A program made the translations under genes and the position numbers. A model generated the notes under the pieces. That model was not told where the DNA came from. It ran no database searches and saw only the letters and a program-made list of their open reading frames with translations. This document shows, piece by piece, positions 18,214-25,475 of a DNA stretch of 64,000 nucleotides (its first letter is position 1; the number at the start of each line of letters is the position of its first letter). Source of the DNA: Burkholderiaceae bacterium (lineage in GTDB: Bacteria > Pseudomonadota > Gammaproteobacteria > Burkholderiales > Burkholderiaceae_C); the NCBI GenBank assembly GCA_913776825.1, contig CAJYPV010000027.1, forward strand, positions 366,790 through 430,789. The letters run 5' to 3'.

Positions 18214-19275
18214 TCAGCTGCGCGCGGGGACGGGCAATGGCCAGCCCTCGTGTTGGGCGACGCGTTCCAGCGCCTCCTCGAATCGCGCGCGGGAATCGGC
18301 GGCGGCCTGACGCAGATAGTCGTGCAGCGCCGCGTCTGCCGGACCGCGGTTCTCGCAATCGGCGCTGTAGCCCTCGAAATGAGCCAGCTGCATCAGCAGC
18401 TCCGCCACATGGCGGGGACATTCGCAGGCGACGGTGGACGACCGGCTCGCGAAGGCCATCAGGGTCGCATCGTCCCAGCGCGGTGTGGACGATGGACTCG
18501 GTGCCCGCGCGGTCGATGCGGATGACAGGGCCGGATCGCCCTCAATCGCGGTCTCCTGGCCAAACTGCTTCAGCCAATGGCCGAGGACCACATCCGGTTG
18601 AGGCTCACGCAGCAGCGTGATGCCGACGGCCGCCAGCGACTCGCAGACCGCATCCGCCGCAAAGCCGTAGAGCACCGCCATGGGCACGCCCATCAGCCCG
18701 GGGGCGGCGGCTTCCTGCTCGGCCAGCCAGCCCGCATGCAGATGCGGCTGATGGATCAGCAGCGCATCCACATCGGCCCGCGAGATCGCCTGCGCCGCCT
18801 CGGCCATCGTCTCGTAAGGCCCCACCACCTGCACCGTGCGACCGAGCCGACGGCGCACCGAGGATCGGTGCAGTCGCGCGCCCAAGGTCCCACCGACCAC
18901 GCCCAGGCGCCACAGCGCCGGTGCGGTCGGGCTGCTGGGGGGCGGTTCCCGGCGCGTGGCGGTGGTCATGGCGCCCGCATGGGTGGCCGCCACGGCTTGC
19001 AGCTGGGTCATGTCCAGCGCCGCCAGGCTGCCGATCGCATGGCCCAGCTCGGTGAGCTGCTTGATCAGCGCGAGCCGGCGCACGTCATCCGCCGAATACA
19101 GGCGCTGCCCACCGGCCGACCAGCGCGGCGGGGTGAGCGCATAACGTCGTTCCCAGACCCGCAACGTGGCCACCGGCATGCGCAGCATGCGGGCGACCGC
19201 CCCGCTGCGGCGCAGCGAGACATCGTCGTCAGAACCCGTGGAGACCAGCGAGGGGGAGGCAGGCTTGTTCGGCAT
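18214..19275 (-). CDS. MerR-family transcriptional regulator of the photolyase cluster
   Basis: This 353-residue DNA-binding protein has a MerR helix-turn-helix at about 22-90 (TLRVWERRYAL, GQRLYSADDVRRLALI). The second half (about 125-245) looks like the alpha/beta sensor domain of LitR/CarH-type light regulators, but I see no DxHxxG cobalamin motif. The C terminus has a cysteine set (Cys284, Cys286 in CECP, Cys307) in a conserved-looking helical block, possibly a metal or Fe-S site. It is transcribed divergently from the photolyase operon, 102 bp away, and probably controls it. I use ATG 19275 (MPNKPAS) rather than an upstream frame extension that would cross the shared promoter region and enter the next gene. 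Confidence 0.88.
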   Translation of the reverse strand: MPNKPASPSLVSTGSDDDVSLRRSGAVARMLRMPVATLRVWERRYALTPPRWSAGGQRLYSADDVRRLALIKQLTELGHAIGSLAALDMTQLQAVAATHAGAMTTATRREPPPSSPTAPALWRLGVVGGTLGARLHRSSVRRRLGRTVQVVGPYETMAEAAQAISRADVDALLIHQPHLHAGWLAEQEAAAPGLMGVPMAVLYGFAADAVCESLAAVGITLLREPQPDVVLGHWLKQFGQETAIEGDPALSSASTARAPSPSSTPRWDDATLMAFASRSSTVACECPRHVAELLMQLAHFEGYSADCENRGPADAALHDYLRQAAADSRARFEEALERVAQHEGWPLPVPARS

Positions 19276-19377
19276 GACGTCAACCTGAAGCGATATTGAC
19301 GCAAAGTGTAGAACGAAAAGGCGCGTCGCGTGATGGGTTGAAGCGTTATTTCGCGCGTCAAAGGGTAGCATTGACGC
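19276..19377. promoter_or_regulatory. Divergent promoter/operator between MerR gene and photolyase operon
   Basis: The 102-bp spacer carries repeated TTGACGC elements: TTGACGC at 19296-19302 and 19371-19377, and the inverse GCGTCAA at 19355-19361. Repeats of this kind are expected for binding by a dimeric MerR/LitR-type regulator. Exact -35/-10 positions are not clear on either strand, and the operon start lies very close to the last repeat. Confidence 0.45.
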
Positions 19378-20496
19378 ATGTTGAAACGGCAAACAGCTTC
19401 AATCGCGGTCATCGGCGCGGGTCTGGCCGGCGCCGTGTGCGCCCAGGCGCTGCGCGAAGCCGGCCATGCGGTGCAGGTGTTCGACAAGGCGCGCGGCGCC
19501 GGCGGGCGTCTGGCCACGCGGCGGATGGAATGGGCCACGGACGACGGCCAAACCCACCGCGCGCGGCTCGACCACGGTGCCGTGGGCTTCACCGCGCGCC
19601 ATGCGGCGTTCCAGGACGCCATCTCCCACGCGATGGCCGACGGCTGGGTCGCGCCTTGGTCGCCCGAGCTGGCGCCCGACAGCCTGCCGCTGGAGGCGTC
19701 GCCGCTCTATGTGCCGACGCCGGACATGCCGGCGTGGTGCCGGCATCTGCTGGCGGATGTCGACACGCATTGGAGCGTCTCGGTGGATCGCTTGCTGCGA
19801 GAGGCGACGGGCTGGCGGGTCGGGACGGGCGACGGTCTGTACCCGGATGCCTTCGATGCGGTCGTGATGGCGGTGCCTCCCGCGCAGGCGGCGCCGCTGC
19901 TGCAGCCGCATCATGAAGATTGGGCGCGGTTCGCGTCGCTGGTGCCGATGCAGCCTTGCTGGACGCTGATGGGTGTGGCGGCGGTCGATGCGCAGGCGCC
20001 GTCGTCCGGTCGATCGTGGTCCGCGGCCCGGCCCGAGCACGGCCCGCTGGGCTGGGTGATCCGCAACGACCGGCGGCCGGGTCGCGCGGCGGTCGAGGGT
20101 CAGGCGCACTGGGTGGTGCATGCCCGCCCCGGCTGGACGCGGCTGCATCTGGAGCAGGAGCCCGACTGGGTGAAGCAGCAGCTCAGCACCGCGCTGGCGG
20201 ACTATCTCGGCGAGCCGCTGTGCTGGATGCATGCGGTGGTCCATCGCTGGCGCTATGCCGTGCCGCCGCCCAGCCATCTGGGCGCGGGCGCGTCGGCCTC
20301 GCATTGGTGGGATGCGCCACGGGGGCTGGGCGTGTGCGGCGATCTGTTCGGCAGCTCGGGCGTGGAGGGCGCGTTCCTGTCCGCCCGCGCGCTGGCGGCG
20401 GCGATGCTCGACGCACCGGACATGTCCGTGCATGAGCGGCAGACATGGCGTGAGGCCGGTCACGTCGTCGCACAGACCTCGATCGATCGGCCATGA
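19378..20496 (+). CDS. Renalase-like FAD-dependent oxidoreductase
   Basis: This 372-residue flavoprotein has an N-terminal Rossmann dinucleotide motif (AVIGAGLAGAVCAQALREAG, residues ~10-29), then FDKARGAGGRLATRR, typical of renalase/amine-oxidase-like enzymes. A second FAD-contact block lies near the C terminus (GLGVCGDLFGSSGVEGAFLS). Substrate unknown. It is the first gene of a six-gene unit in which every junction overlaps, and it shares a four-base overlap with the DUF2256 gene. The family is commonly found beside photolyases, so a role in light or redox stress is plausible but inferred. Confidence 0.88.
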   Translation: MLKRQTASIAVIGAGLAGAVCAQALREAGHAVQVFDKARGAGGRLATRRMEWATDDGQTHRARLDHGAVGFTARHAAFQDAISHAMADGWVAPWSPELAPDSLPLEASPLYVPTPDMPAWCRHLLADVDTHWSVSVDRLLREATGWRVGTGDGLYPDAFDAVVMAVPPAQAAPLLQPHHEDWARFASLVPMQPCWTLMGVAAVDAQAPSSGRSWSAARPEHGPLGWVIRNDRRPGRAAVEGQAHWVVHARPGWTRLHLEQEPDWVKQQLSTALADYLGEPLCWMHAVVHRWRYAVPPPSHLGAGASASHWWDAPRGLGVCGDLFGSSGVEGAFLSARALAAAMLDAPDMSVHERQTWREAGHVVAQTSIDRP

Positions 20497-20741
20497 AGCC
20501 CGTCGTGAAGCGTCAACGCGACACGGCCAGCCAGCCCCGAACCGATCGCCCGCGCGCGACGGTGCAGCGGCAGGGGAGCGGCGCTGGCGCCGGCCATCCC
20601 GGCAACAAGGCGTCGCTGCCCAGCAAGCCCTGCATGGCCTGCGGTCGGCCGATGACCTGGCGTCGCCGCTGGGCGCGCGACTGGCACGAGGTGAAGTACT
20701 GTTCCGATGCCTGCCGGCGCGCCGGGGTGAGACATGACTGA
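20493..20741 (+). CDS. DUF2256 small zinc-ribbon-like protein
   Basis: This 82-residue basic protein has a disordered Arg/Gln-rich N terminus and the DUF2256 core: Cys47-x2-Cys50 (CMACGR), a W-R-R-R-W block, then Cys70-x3-Cys74 (YCSDAC). The four cysteines suggest one bound metal ion. The family is known mainly from its proximity to cryptochrome/photolyase genes, as here; its biochemical role is not established. It overlaps the preceding gene by four bases and the photolyase gene by eight. Confidence 0.85.
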   Translation: MKPVVKRQRDTASQPRTDRPRATVQRQGSGAGAGHPGNKASLPSKPCMACGRPMTWRRRWARDWHEVKYCSDACRRAGVRHD

Positions 20742-22338
20742 GCTGCGCACGCTGGTGCTGGTGCTGGGCGATCAGCTCGACCTGGACGCGGCCGCCTTCG
20801 ATGGCTTCGATCCCGCGCAGGATGCGGTCTGGATGGCGGAAGTGGCGGAGGAATCCGAGCATGTCTGGTCCGGCAAGCCCCGCATCGCGATCTTCCTGTC
20901 GGCGATGCGGCATTTCGCGCTCGCGCTGCAGGAGGCCGGGCGTCCGCTGCACTACACCGCGCTGGACAGCGAGGGCAACCCGGGCCGCCTCGATGCCCAA
21001 CTCACGGCCGATCTGCAGCGGCTGCGGCCTCGGCAACTGGTCATGACCGCGCCCGGCGATTGGCGGGTGCTTCAGCAGATGAAGTCGGTCGCGGCGGCGC
21101 AGGGTCTGCCGCTGGAGATCCGGGAGGATCGGCACTTCTTCGTCACGGTGCGTGAATTCGCCGCCCATGCCCGGCAGCGACGCGGCCTGCGCATGGAGTA
21201 TTTCTACCGCGAGCAACGCCGACGTCATCAAGTGCTGATGGCGCCGGACACCGACCCTCCGCAGCCGTTGGGCGGGCAATGGAATTTCGACAGCGACAAC
21301 CGCGAATCGTTCGGCGCCCAAGGGCCGGGCTTCGTGCCCGAGCGCGTCACCGTGCCGCCCGATGCGATCACCCAGGCCGTCATCGATCTGGTGAATCAGC
21401 GATTTGCCGATCATCCCGGCGCGCTCGATCGCTTCGCCTGGCCAGTGACCCGCGCGCAGGCGTTGGAGGCGCTGACCCGCTTCATCGAGGACCGCCTGCC
21501 GATGTTCGGTCGCTATCAGGATGCGATGTGGCCGGGCGAGCCGTGGCTCTATCACGCGCACCTGTCGGCGGCGCTCAATCTGAAGTTGCTGAATCCGCGC
21601 GAGGTGGTCGCTGCCGCAGAAGCGGCCTATCACCGCGGCCATGCGCCCCTGCCGAGCGTGGAAGGCTTCATCCGCCAGATCCTGGGTTGGCGCGAATATG
21701 TGCGCGGTGTCTACTGGACGCAGATGCCGGCCTATGCCGACCGCAATGCGCTGAATGCGCAGGAGGATCTTCCCGCCTGGTACTGGACGGGCGAGACCGA
21801 CCTGGCCTGCCTGCGCGATGCGCTGACGCAGACCCTGACGCACGGCTATGCGCATCACATCCAGCGCCTGATGGTGACCGGCTTGTATGCGCTGCTGCTG
21901 GGCGTTCGGCCGCAACAGGTGCATGCGTGGTATCTCGCGGTCTATGTGGATGCGGTCGAGTGGGTGGAGCTGCCCAACACGCTGGGCATGAGCCAGTACG
22001 CCGACGGCGGCGTGATGGGCAGCAAGCCCTACATCGCCACCGGCAAATACATCCAGCGGATGAGCCCGCATTGCGAGGGCTGCCGCTATGACCCGGGCCA
22101 GCGCGTCGGCGAGCGCGCCTGCCCATTTACCACGCTGTATTGGGACTTTCTGATGCGCCATGAATCGCTGCTGGCCCAACATCCTCGAATGGCGCTGCAA
22201 GTGAAGAACCTGGGCCGCTTGAGCGAACGTGACCGCCAGGCCGTGGCCGAGCGCGCGGCGGAGATCCGGCGCGGCGAGGTCGGCGGACGGACCGAGGCGC
22301 AGCCTGCCCCCAACACCGGTGAGGTGAGCCATGCGTAG
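20734..22338 (+). CDS. Iron-sulfur (6-4) photolyase/cryptochrome (FeS-BCP, PhrB/CryB type)
   Basis: This 534-residue protein belongs to the photolyase-related family of bacterial (6-4) photolyases. It has an N-terminal alpha/beta antenna domain (LVLVLGDQL; MAEVAEESEHVW; LSAMRHFA) and a helical FAD domain (about 220-500). Four cysteines, Cys359, Cys447, Cys450 and Cys463, have spacings 88-3-13, the pattern known for the [4Fe-4S] cluster of Agrobacterium PhrB. It should use blue light to repair UV (6-4) photoproducts, or act as a cryptochrome-like sensor. It is the third gene of the overlapping operon. Confidence 0.95.
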   Translation: MTELRTLVLVLGDQLDLDAAAFDGFDPAQDAVWMAEVAEESEHVWSGKPRIAIFLSAMRHFALALQEAGRPLHYTALDSEGNPGRLDAQLTADLQRLRPRQLVMTAPGDWRVLQQMKSVAAAQGLPLEIREDRHFFVTVREFAAHARQRRGLRMEYFYREQRRRHQVLMAPDTDPPQPLGGQWNFDSDNRESFGAQGPGFVPERVTVPPDAITQAVIDLVNQRFADHPGALDRFAWPVTRAQALEALTRFIEDRLPMFGRYQDAMWPGEPWLYHAHLSAALNLKLLNPREVVAAAEAAYHRGHAPLPSVEGFIRQILGWREYVRGVYWTQMPAYADRNALNAQEDLPAWYWTGETDLACLRDALTQTLTHGYAHHIQRLMVTGLYALLLGVRPQQVHAWYLAVYVDAVEWVELPNTLGMSQYADGGVMGSKPYIATGKYIQRMSPHCEGCRYDPGQRVGERACPFTTLYWDFLMRHESLLAQHPRMALQVKNLGRLSERDRQAVAERAAEIRRGEVGGRTEAQPAPNTGEVSHA

Positions 22339-23719
22339 ATGGCACCACGACGATCCGGTGCGGGACGGCGAGCCCATCGCCTCGCAGCCCGAGATCGACG
22401 CCGGCACCGCGAACGATTCGATGTCGCCAGCGCAGCCGGCGGCATCCCTTCCGTCCTCTGCCTCCGTACCTCCGCTGCCGCCGCTCGCGCCCACGAGGTC
22501 GGCCGCCCGCGCCCGTCTGGCCGCGGTGCGGCCGGCGGCCTATGCGCGCACCCGCAATGCCTTGAACGGCGCGGTGACGGGCTTGTCGCCCTACCTCACC
22601 CACGGCCTGCTGACCTTGCCGGAGGTGCTGGCCGAGGTGACGTCGCGCCAGCCGCTCGATGTGCAGCACAAGCTGGTCTACGAGCTGGGCTGGCGGGCGT
22701 TCTTCCGCCATGTGTGGCAGCACCGAGGCGACGGCATCTTCCAGTCCCTGCACGAGGGCCCGCTGCCGGACTCGGCCTATGCGCGCGCGCTGCCCGAGGA
22801 CATCCGCCAAGGCCGCACCGGCGTGCCGGTGATCGATCGCGCGGTGGCGACGCTCTATGCGACCGGAACGCTGCACAACCATGCCCGGATGTGGCTGGCC
22901 AGCTATGTGGTGCATCTGCGCAAGGTGCATTGGCGCGCCGGCGCGGACTGGCTCTATGCGCATCTGCTGGACGGCGACCTGGCGAGCAATCACCTCAGCT
23001 GGCAATGGGTGGCCGGCACCGGCAGCAGCAAGCCATATCTCTTCAACGCCGGCAACGTGGCGCGCTTCGCGCCGCCGGACTGGCACAGCAGCGGCACGGT
23101 GGTGGACACCGACTACGCCGCGCTCGACGACTGGGCGCGGACCGCGTCCGCGATCGCCACGCCCGCGCGGGGCTTGGATCGCGTGCCGGTGCGGTCGCCT
23201 GAAAGCGCCGGTGAGGACGAGGGGCACGCGGGATCGGAGCCCATCCTCTTGGACCGCCCTTCCGCGTGCGACGAACGGATGCGGCCCGATGCGGCGGCTG
23301 TCGCCGGCCGCGACGTGTGGCTGATCCATCCTTGGAGCCTGGGTGACCCGCCGTCCGACTTGCCGGCCGATGTGCTGCTGATCGGCGTCCATGAGCGTGA
23401 GTTTCATCAGCGCTGGCCGTGGAGCGAGCGGCGCTGGCAGTTTGTCGACACGCGCATGGCCGAACTCACGTCCGTGCGTTGGTGGGGTGAGGCCGAGACA
23501 CTGCAACGGGCGCTCGTCGAGGCGCGCTCGGTGCAGGGGTGGGCGGATCCGCATCTGTCGCCCGGCATGAGGTCGGTGGGGGCCTGGCGGCCTGCGCCTG
23601 AGCTGTTCCCCGCCGTCGATCGACGTTGTGATTCGTTCTCGCAATGGTGGAAGCGTGCCGTGCGCGGCGTGGGCGACGCCGCTGAACTGCTTCGCCCGCC
23701 GGAGGATCCACCATGCTGA
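22331..23719 (+). CDS. Photolyase-like FAD-binding protein with inverted domain order
   Basis: This 462-residue protein begins with a Pro/Ser/Ala-rich segment. A photolyase helical FAD-binding domain follows (about 75-260), with LSPYLTHGLLTLPEV, ELGWRAFFRHVW, TGVPVIDRAV, LHNHARMWLA and the DLASNHLSWQWVAGT block. The C-terminal part (about 318-440; VWLIHPWSL, DVLLIGVHEREFHQRWPW, SFSQWW) looks like an alpha/beta domain placed after the FAD domain, whereas classical photolyases have it first. It overlaps the FeS photolyase gene by eight bases. Activity (CPD repair, sensor or accessory) cannot be decided from sequence. The ribosome-binding site GAGGTGAG is close upstream. Confidence 0.85.
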   Translation: MRRWHHDDPVRDGEPIASQPEIDAGTANDSMSPAQPAASLPSSASVPPLPPLAPTRSAARARLAAVRPAAYARTRNALNGAVTGLSPYLTHGLLTLPEVLAEVTSRQPLDVQHKLVYELGWRAFFRHVWQHRGDGIFQSLHEGPLPDSAYARALPEDIRQGRTGVPVIDRAVATLYATGTLHNHARMWLASYVVHLRKVHWRAGADWLYAHLLDGDLASNHLSWQWVAGTGSSKPYLFNAGNVARFAPPDWHSSGTVVDTDYAALDDWARTASAIATPARGLDRVPVRSPESAGEDEGHAGSEPILLDRPSACDERMRPDAAAVAGRDVWLIHPWSLGDPPSDLPADVLLIGVHEREFHQRWPWSERRWQFVDTRMAELTSVRWWGEAETLQRALVEARSVQGWADPHLSPGMRSVGAWRPAPELFPAVDRRCDSFSQWWKRAVRGVGDAAELLRPPEDPPC

Positions 23720-24165
23720 CGCCGACATCGGAACTCGAGCCCACCGATCCGCCCATCACCGTGCTCTATGACGGCGCCTGCCCGCTCTGTCGGCGTGAGA
23801 TCGCGCTCTATCAAGGCCTGACCCCGAACGCGCCGCTGTGCTTCGCCGATGTCAGCGATGAAACGCAGCCGTTGCCGCCGGGCACTGGCCCGAGCCGGGA
23901 GGCCCTGCTCGCCCGCTTTCATTTGCGTCTGGCGGACGGCCGGCTGGTCAGTGGCGCCGAGGCCTTCGTCGCCTTGTGGGCGGCGTTGCCGGGATGGCGC
24001 TGGCTCGCTCGCCTGGCGCGTGTGCCGGGCGTGCTGTGGCTGATGGAGCGCAGCTACCGCGGATTCCTGCGCATCCGTCCCTGGATGCAACGATGGGCCG
24101 CGCGGTGGGAGCCGTCTCGCCGCACGCCATCCCCACTCGCTGAGAAGAACGGAACAGAACGATGA
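23713..24165 (+). CDS. DCC family (DUF393) thiol-disulfide oxidoreductase-like protein
   Basis: This 150-residue protein has the signature VLYDGACPLCRREI (about residues 17-30), whose CxxC is the presumed redox centre of the DUF393/DCC family. An Arg/Trp-rich helical C terminus follows. The physiological substrate of the family is unknown. It overlaps the upstream photolyase-like gene by seven bases and the SDR gene by four, so it is translated as part of the light/repair operon. Confidence 0.88.
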   Translation: MLTPTSELEPTDPPITVLYDGACPLCRREIALYQGLTPNAPLCFADVSDETQPLPPGTGPSREALLARFHLRLADGRLVSGAEAFVALWAALPGWRWLARLARVPGVLWLMERSYRGFLRIRPWMQRWAARWEPSRRTPSPLAEKNGTER

Positions 24166-24893
24166 CCGGCATTGCAATGATCACGGGCGCCTCCGGCGGC
24201 ATCGGCCGCGCACTGGCACGCCAACTCAGCGCGCAGGGCGTGCGGGTGGCGGCCGTGGGGCGGGACGCGCAACGACTGGCGGAGGTGGACGCCGCCTGCC
24301 GCATCGTCGCCGACACCACCACCCCCGAAGGCGCGGCGCAGGCGCTGGCCGAGTGTGTCGGCGCGCTGGGTGAAGCGCCGAGCCGATTGGCCCATTGCGT
24401 GGGCAGCACGCTGATCGCGCCCTTGCATCGCACCCGGCCGGAGGCGTATCGGGAACTGATGCGGGTGAATCTGGACAGCGCGGTCTGGATGCTGCAAGCC
24501 TGGCTGGGCGCGCTCAAGGGCGGGGCCGGCTCGGCGGTGTTCGCCAGTTCGGTGGTGGCGCGCATCGGCGTGGCGAATCACGAAGCCATCGCGGCGGCCA
24601 AGGGCGGGGTGGAAGCGTTGGTGCGCAGCGCTGCCGCGACCTATGCGGCGCAAGGGGTTCGGATCAACGCGGTCGCGCCGGGCATGACCGATACGCCGAT
24701 GACCGCCGGCCTGCTCAGCCTGCCGGCGATGCGTGAAGGCGCCGGCCGCCAGTATCCGCTGGGCGGTGTGCAATCGGCCGATCAGGTGGCCGAGGTGCTG
24801 GCCTGGTTGCTGGGGGAGGGCGCCGCCCGTCTGACCGGCCAGATCCTGGCGGTGGACGGTGGCTTCACGACGGTGCGGCCACTGGTCAAGTAG
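24162..24893 (+). CDS. Short-chain dehydrogenase/reductase lacking the catalytic Tyr
   Basis: This 243-residue Rossmann protein has the cofactor motif TGASGGIGRA near the N terminus, the Asn of MRVNLDS, and the Ser segment FASSVVARIG. In the usual YxxxK position the sequence reads NHEAIAAAK: Lys147 is present but residue 143 is Ile, not Tyr. The C-terminal APGMTDTPMT and GQILAVDGG blocks are normal. It may therefore bind NAD(P) without classical SDR catalysis, or use another residue. It is the last gene of the photolyase operon. Confidence 0.9.
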   Translation: MTGIAMITGASGGIGRALARQLSAQGVRVAAVGRDAQRLAEVDAACRIVADTTTPEGAAQALAECVGALGEAPSRLAHCVGSTLIAPLHRTRPEAYRELMRVNLDSAVWMLQAWLGALKGGAGSAVFASSVVARIGVANHEAIAAAKGGVEALVRSAAATYAAQGVRINAVAPGMTDTPMTAGLLSLPAMREGAGRQYPLGGVQSADQVAEVLAWLLGEGAARLTGQILAVDGGFTTVRPLVK

Positions 24894-24914
24894 GCGCGCC
24901 GAAGGCCGTTGGGG

Positions 24915-25319
24915 TCAGGCCGTGCGCTGACTCTCGTCGCTGCGGATGCAGCGCAGCATCGCCGCCAGCTTGCCCAGGGTCACCGGCTTGATGACGAAGA
25001 GGTCGAAGCCGGCCTTCAGGCAGCGGGTGCGGACCTCATCCAGCCCGCTGACACAGAGGAAGCGCGTGCCTGCCGGCACCAGTTGCCGTTGCTTGAGCGC
25101 GGCCATCAGCTCGATGCCATTCATGCCAGGCATTTCGAAGTCGGTGATGACGGCGGTCGGATGAAACTCGGCGGCGAGCGCCAGGGCGGCCTCGCCGGTG
25201 GCGGCGGTGGCATGGTCGATCTGTTCGGTCGCCAGCAGGGCCGACAGGAAATCGGCGGTGTCGGGGTCATCCTCCACCACCAGCACGCGGGGCGATTCGG
25301 ACAGGGCGTCTCGTTTCAT
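24915..25319 (-). CDS. Single-domain response regulator (REC only)
   Basis: This 134-residue receiver has no output domain: acidic pocket VVEDDPDTADF, phospho-acceptor Asp60 in ITDFEMPGMNG, and switch Lys in FVIKPVT. It is convergent with the photolyase operon (22 bp apart) and divergent from the bacteriophytochrome gene, so it is the likely phosphorylation partner of that kinase. Stand-alone receivers usually act through protein contacts or as phosphate relays. Confidence 0.9.
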   Translation of the reverse strand: MKRDALSESPRVLVVEDDPDTADFLSALLATEQIDHATAATGEAALALAAEFHPTAVITDFEMPGMNGIELMAALKQRQLVPAGTRFLCVSGLDEVRTRCLKAGFDLFVIKPVTLGKLAAMLRCIRSDESQRTA

Positions 25320-25475
25320 GAATCAAGGAAGGCTCGGGCAGGTTGGGATTCTTTCTTGCCTGCAGGACGGACAGAAGCGGCAAAAGCGCCAAACCGGTGT
25401 AGGCGATTCGCTGACGCGTTTCAAGCGGCCGCCATTCGTTTGTCCCTCGCTCCAAGGGGAGGTGTTCCTCTGAAA
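25320..25475. promoter_or_regulatory. Divergent promoter region, response regulator/phytochrome
   Basis: This 156-bp spacer must hold promoters for both divergent genes. A strong purine-rich ribosome-binding site (AGGGGAGGTG, 25455-25464) lies 11 bases before ATG 25476 of the phytochrome. Other boxes are not assigned. Confidence 0.45.

Noticed and set aside
19399..22494. 1,031-residue minus-strand frame opposite the photolyase operon
   Set aside because: Antisense shadow of three recognised genes; no domain seen.
24909..25475. Upstream extension of the phytochrome frame
   Set aside because: Lies antisense to the receiver gene; the bacteriophytochrome N terminus with the bilin Cys begins after 25476.
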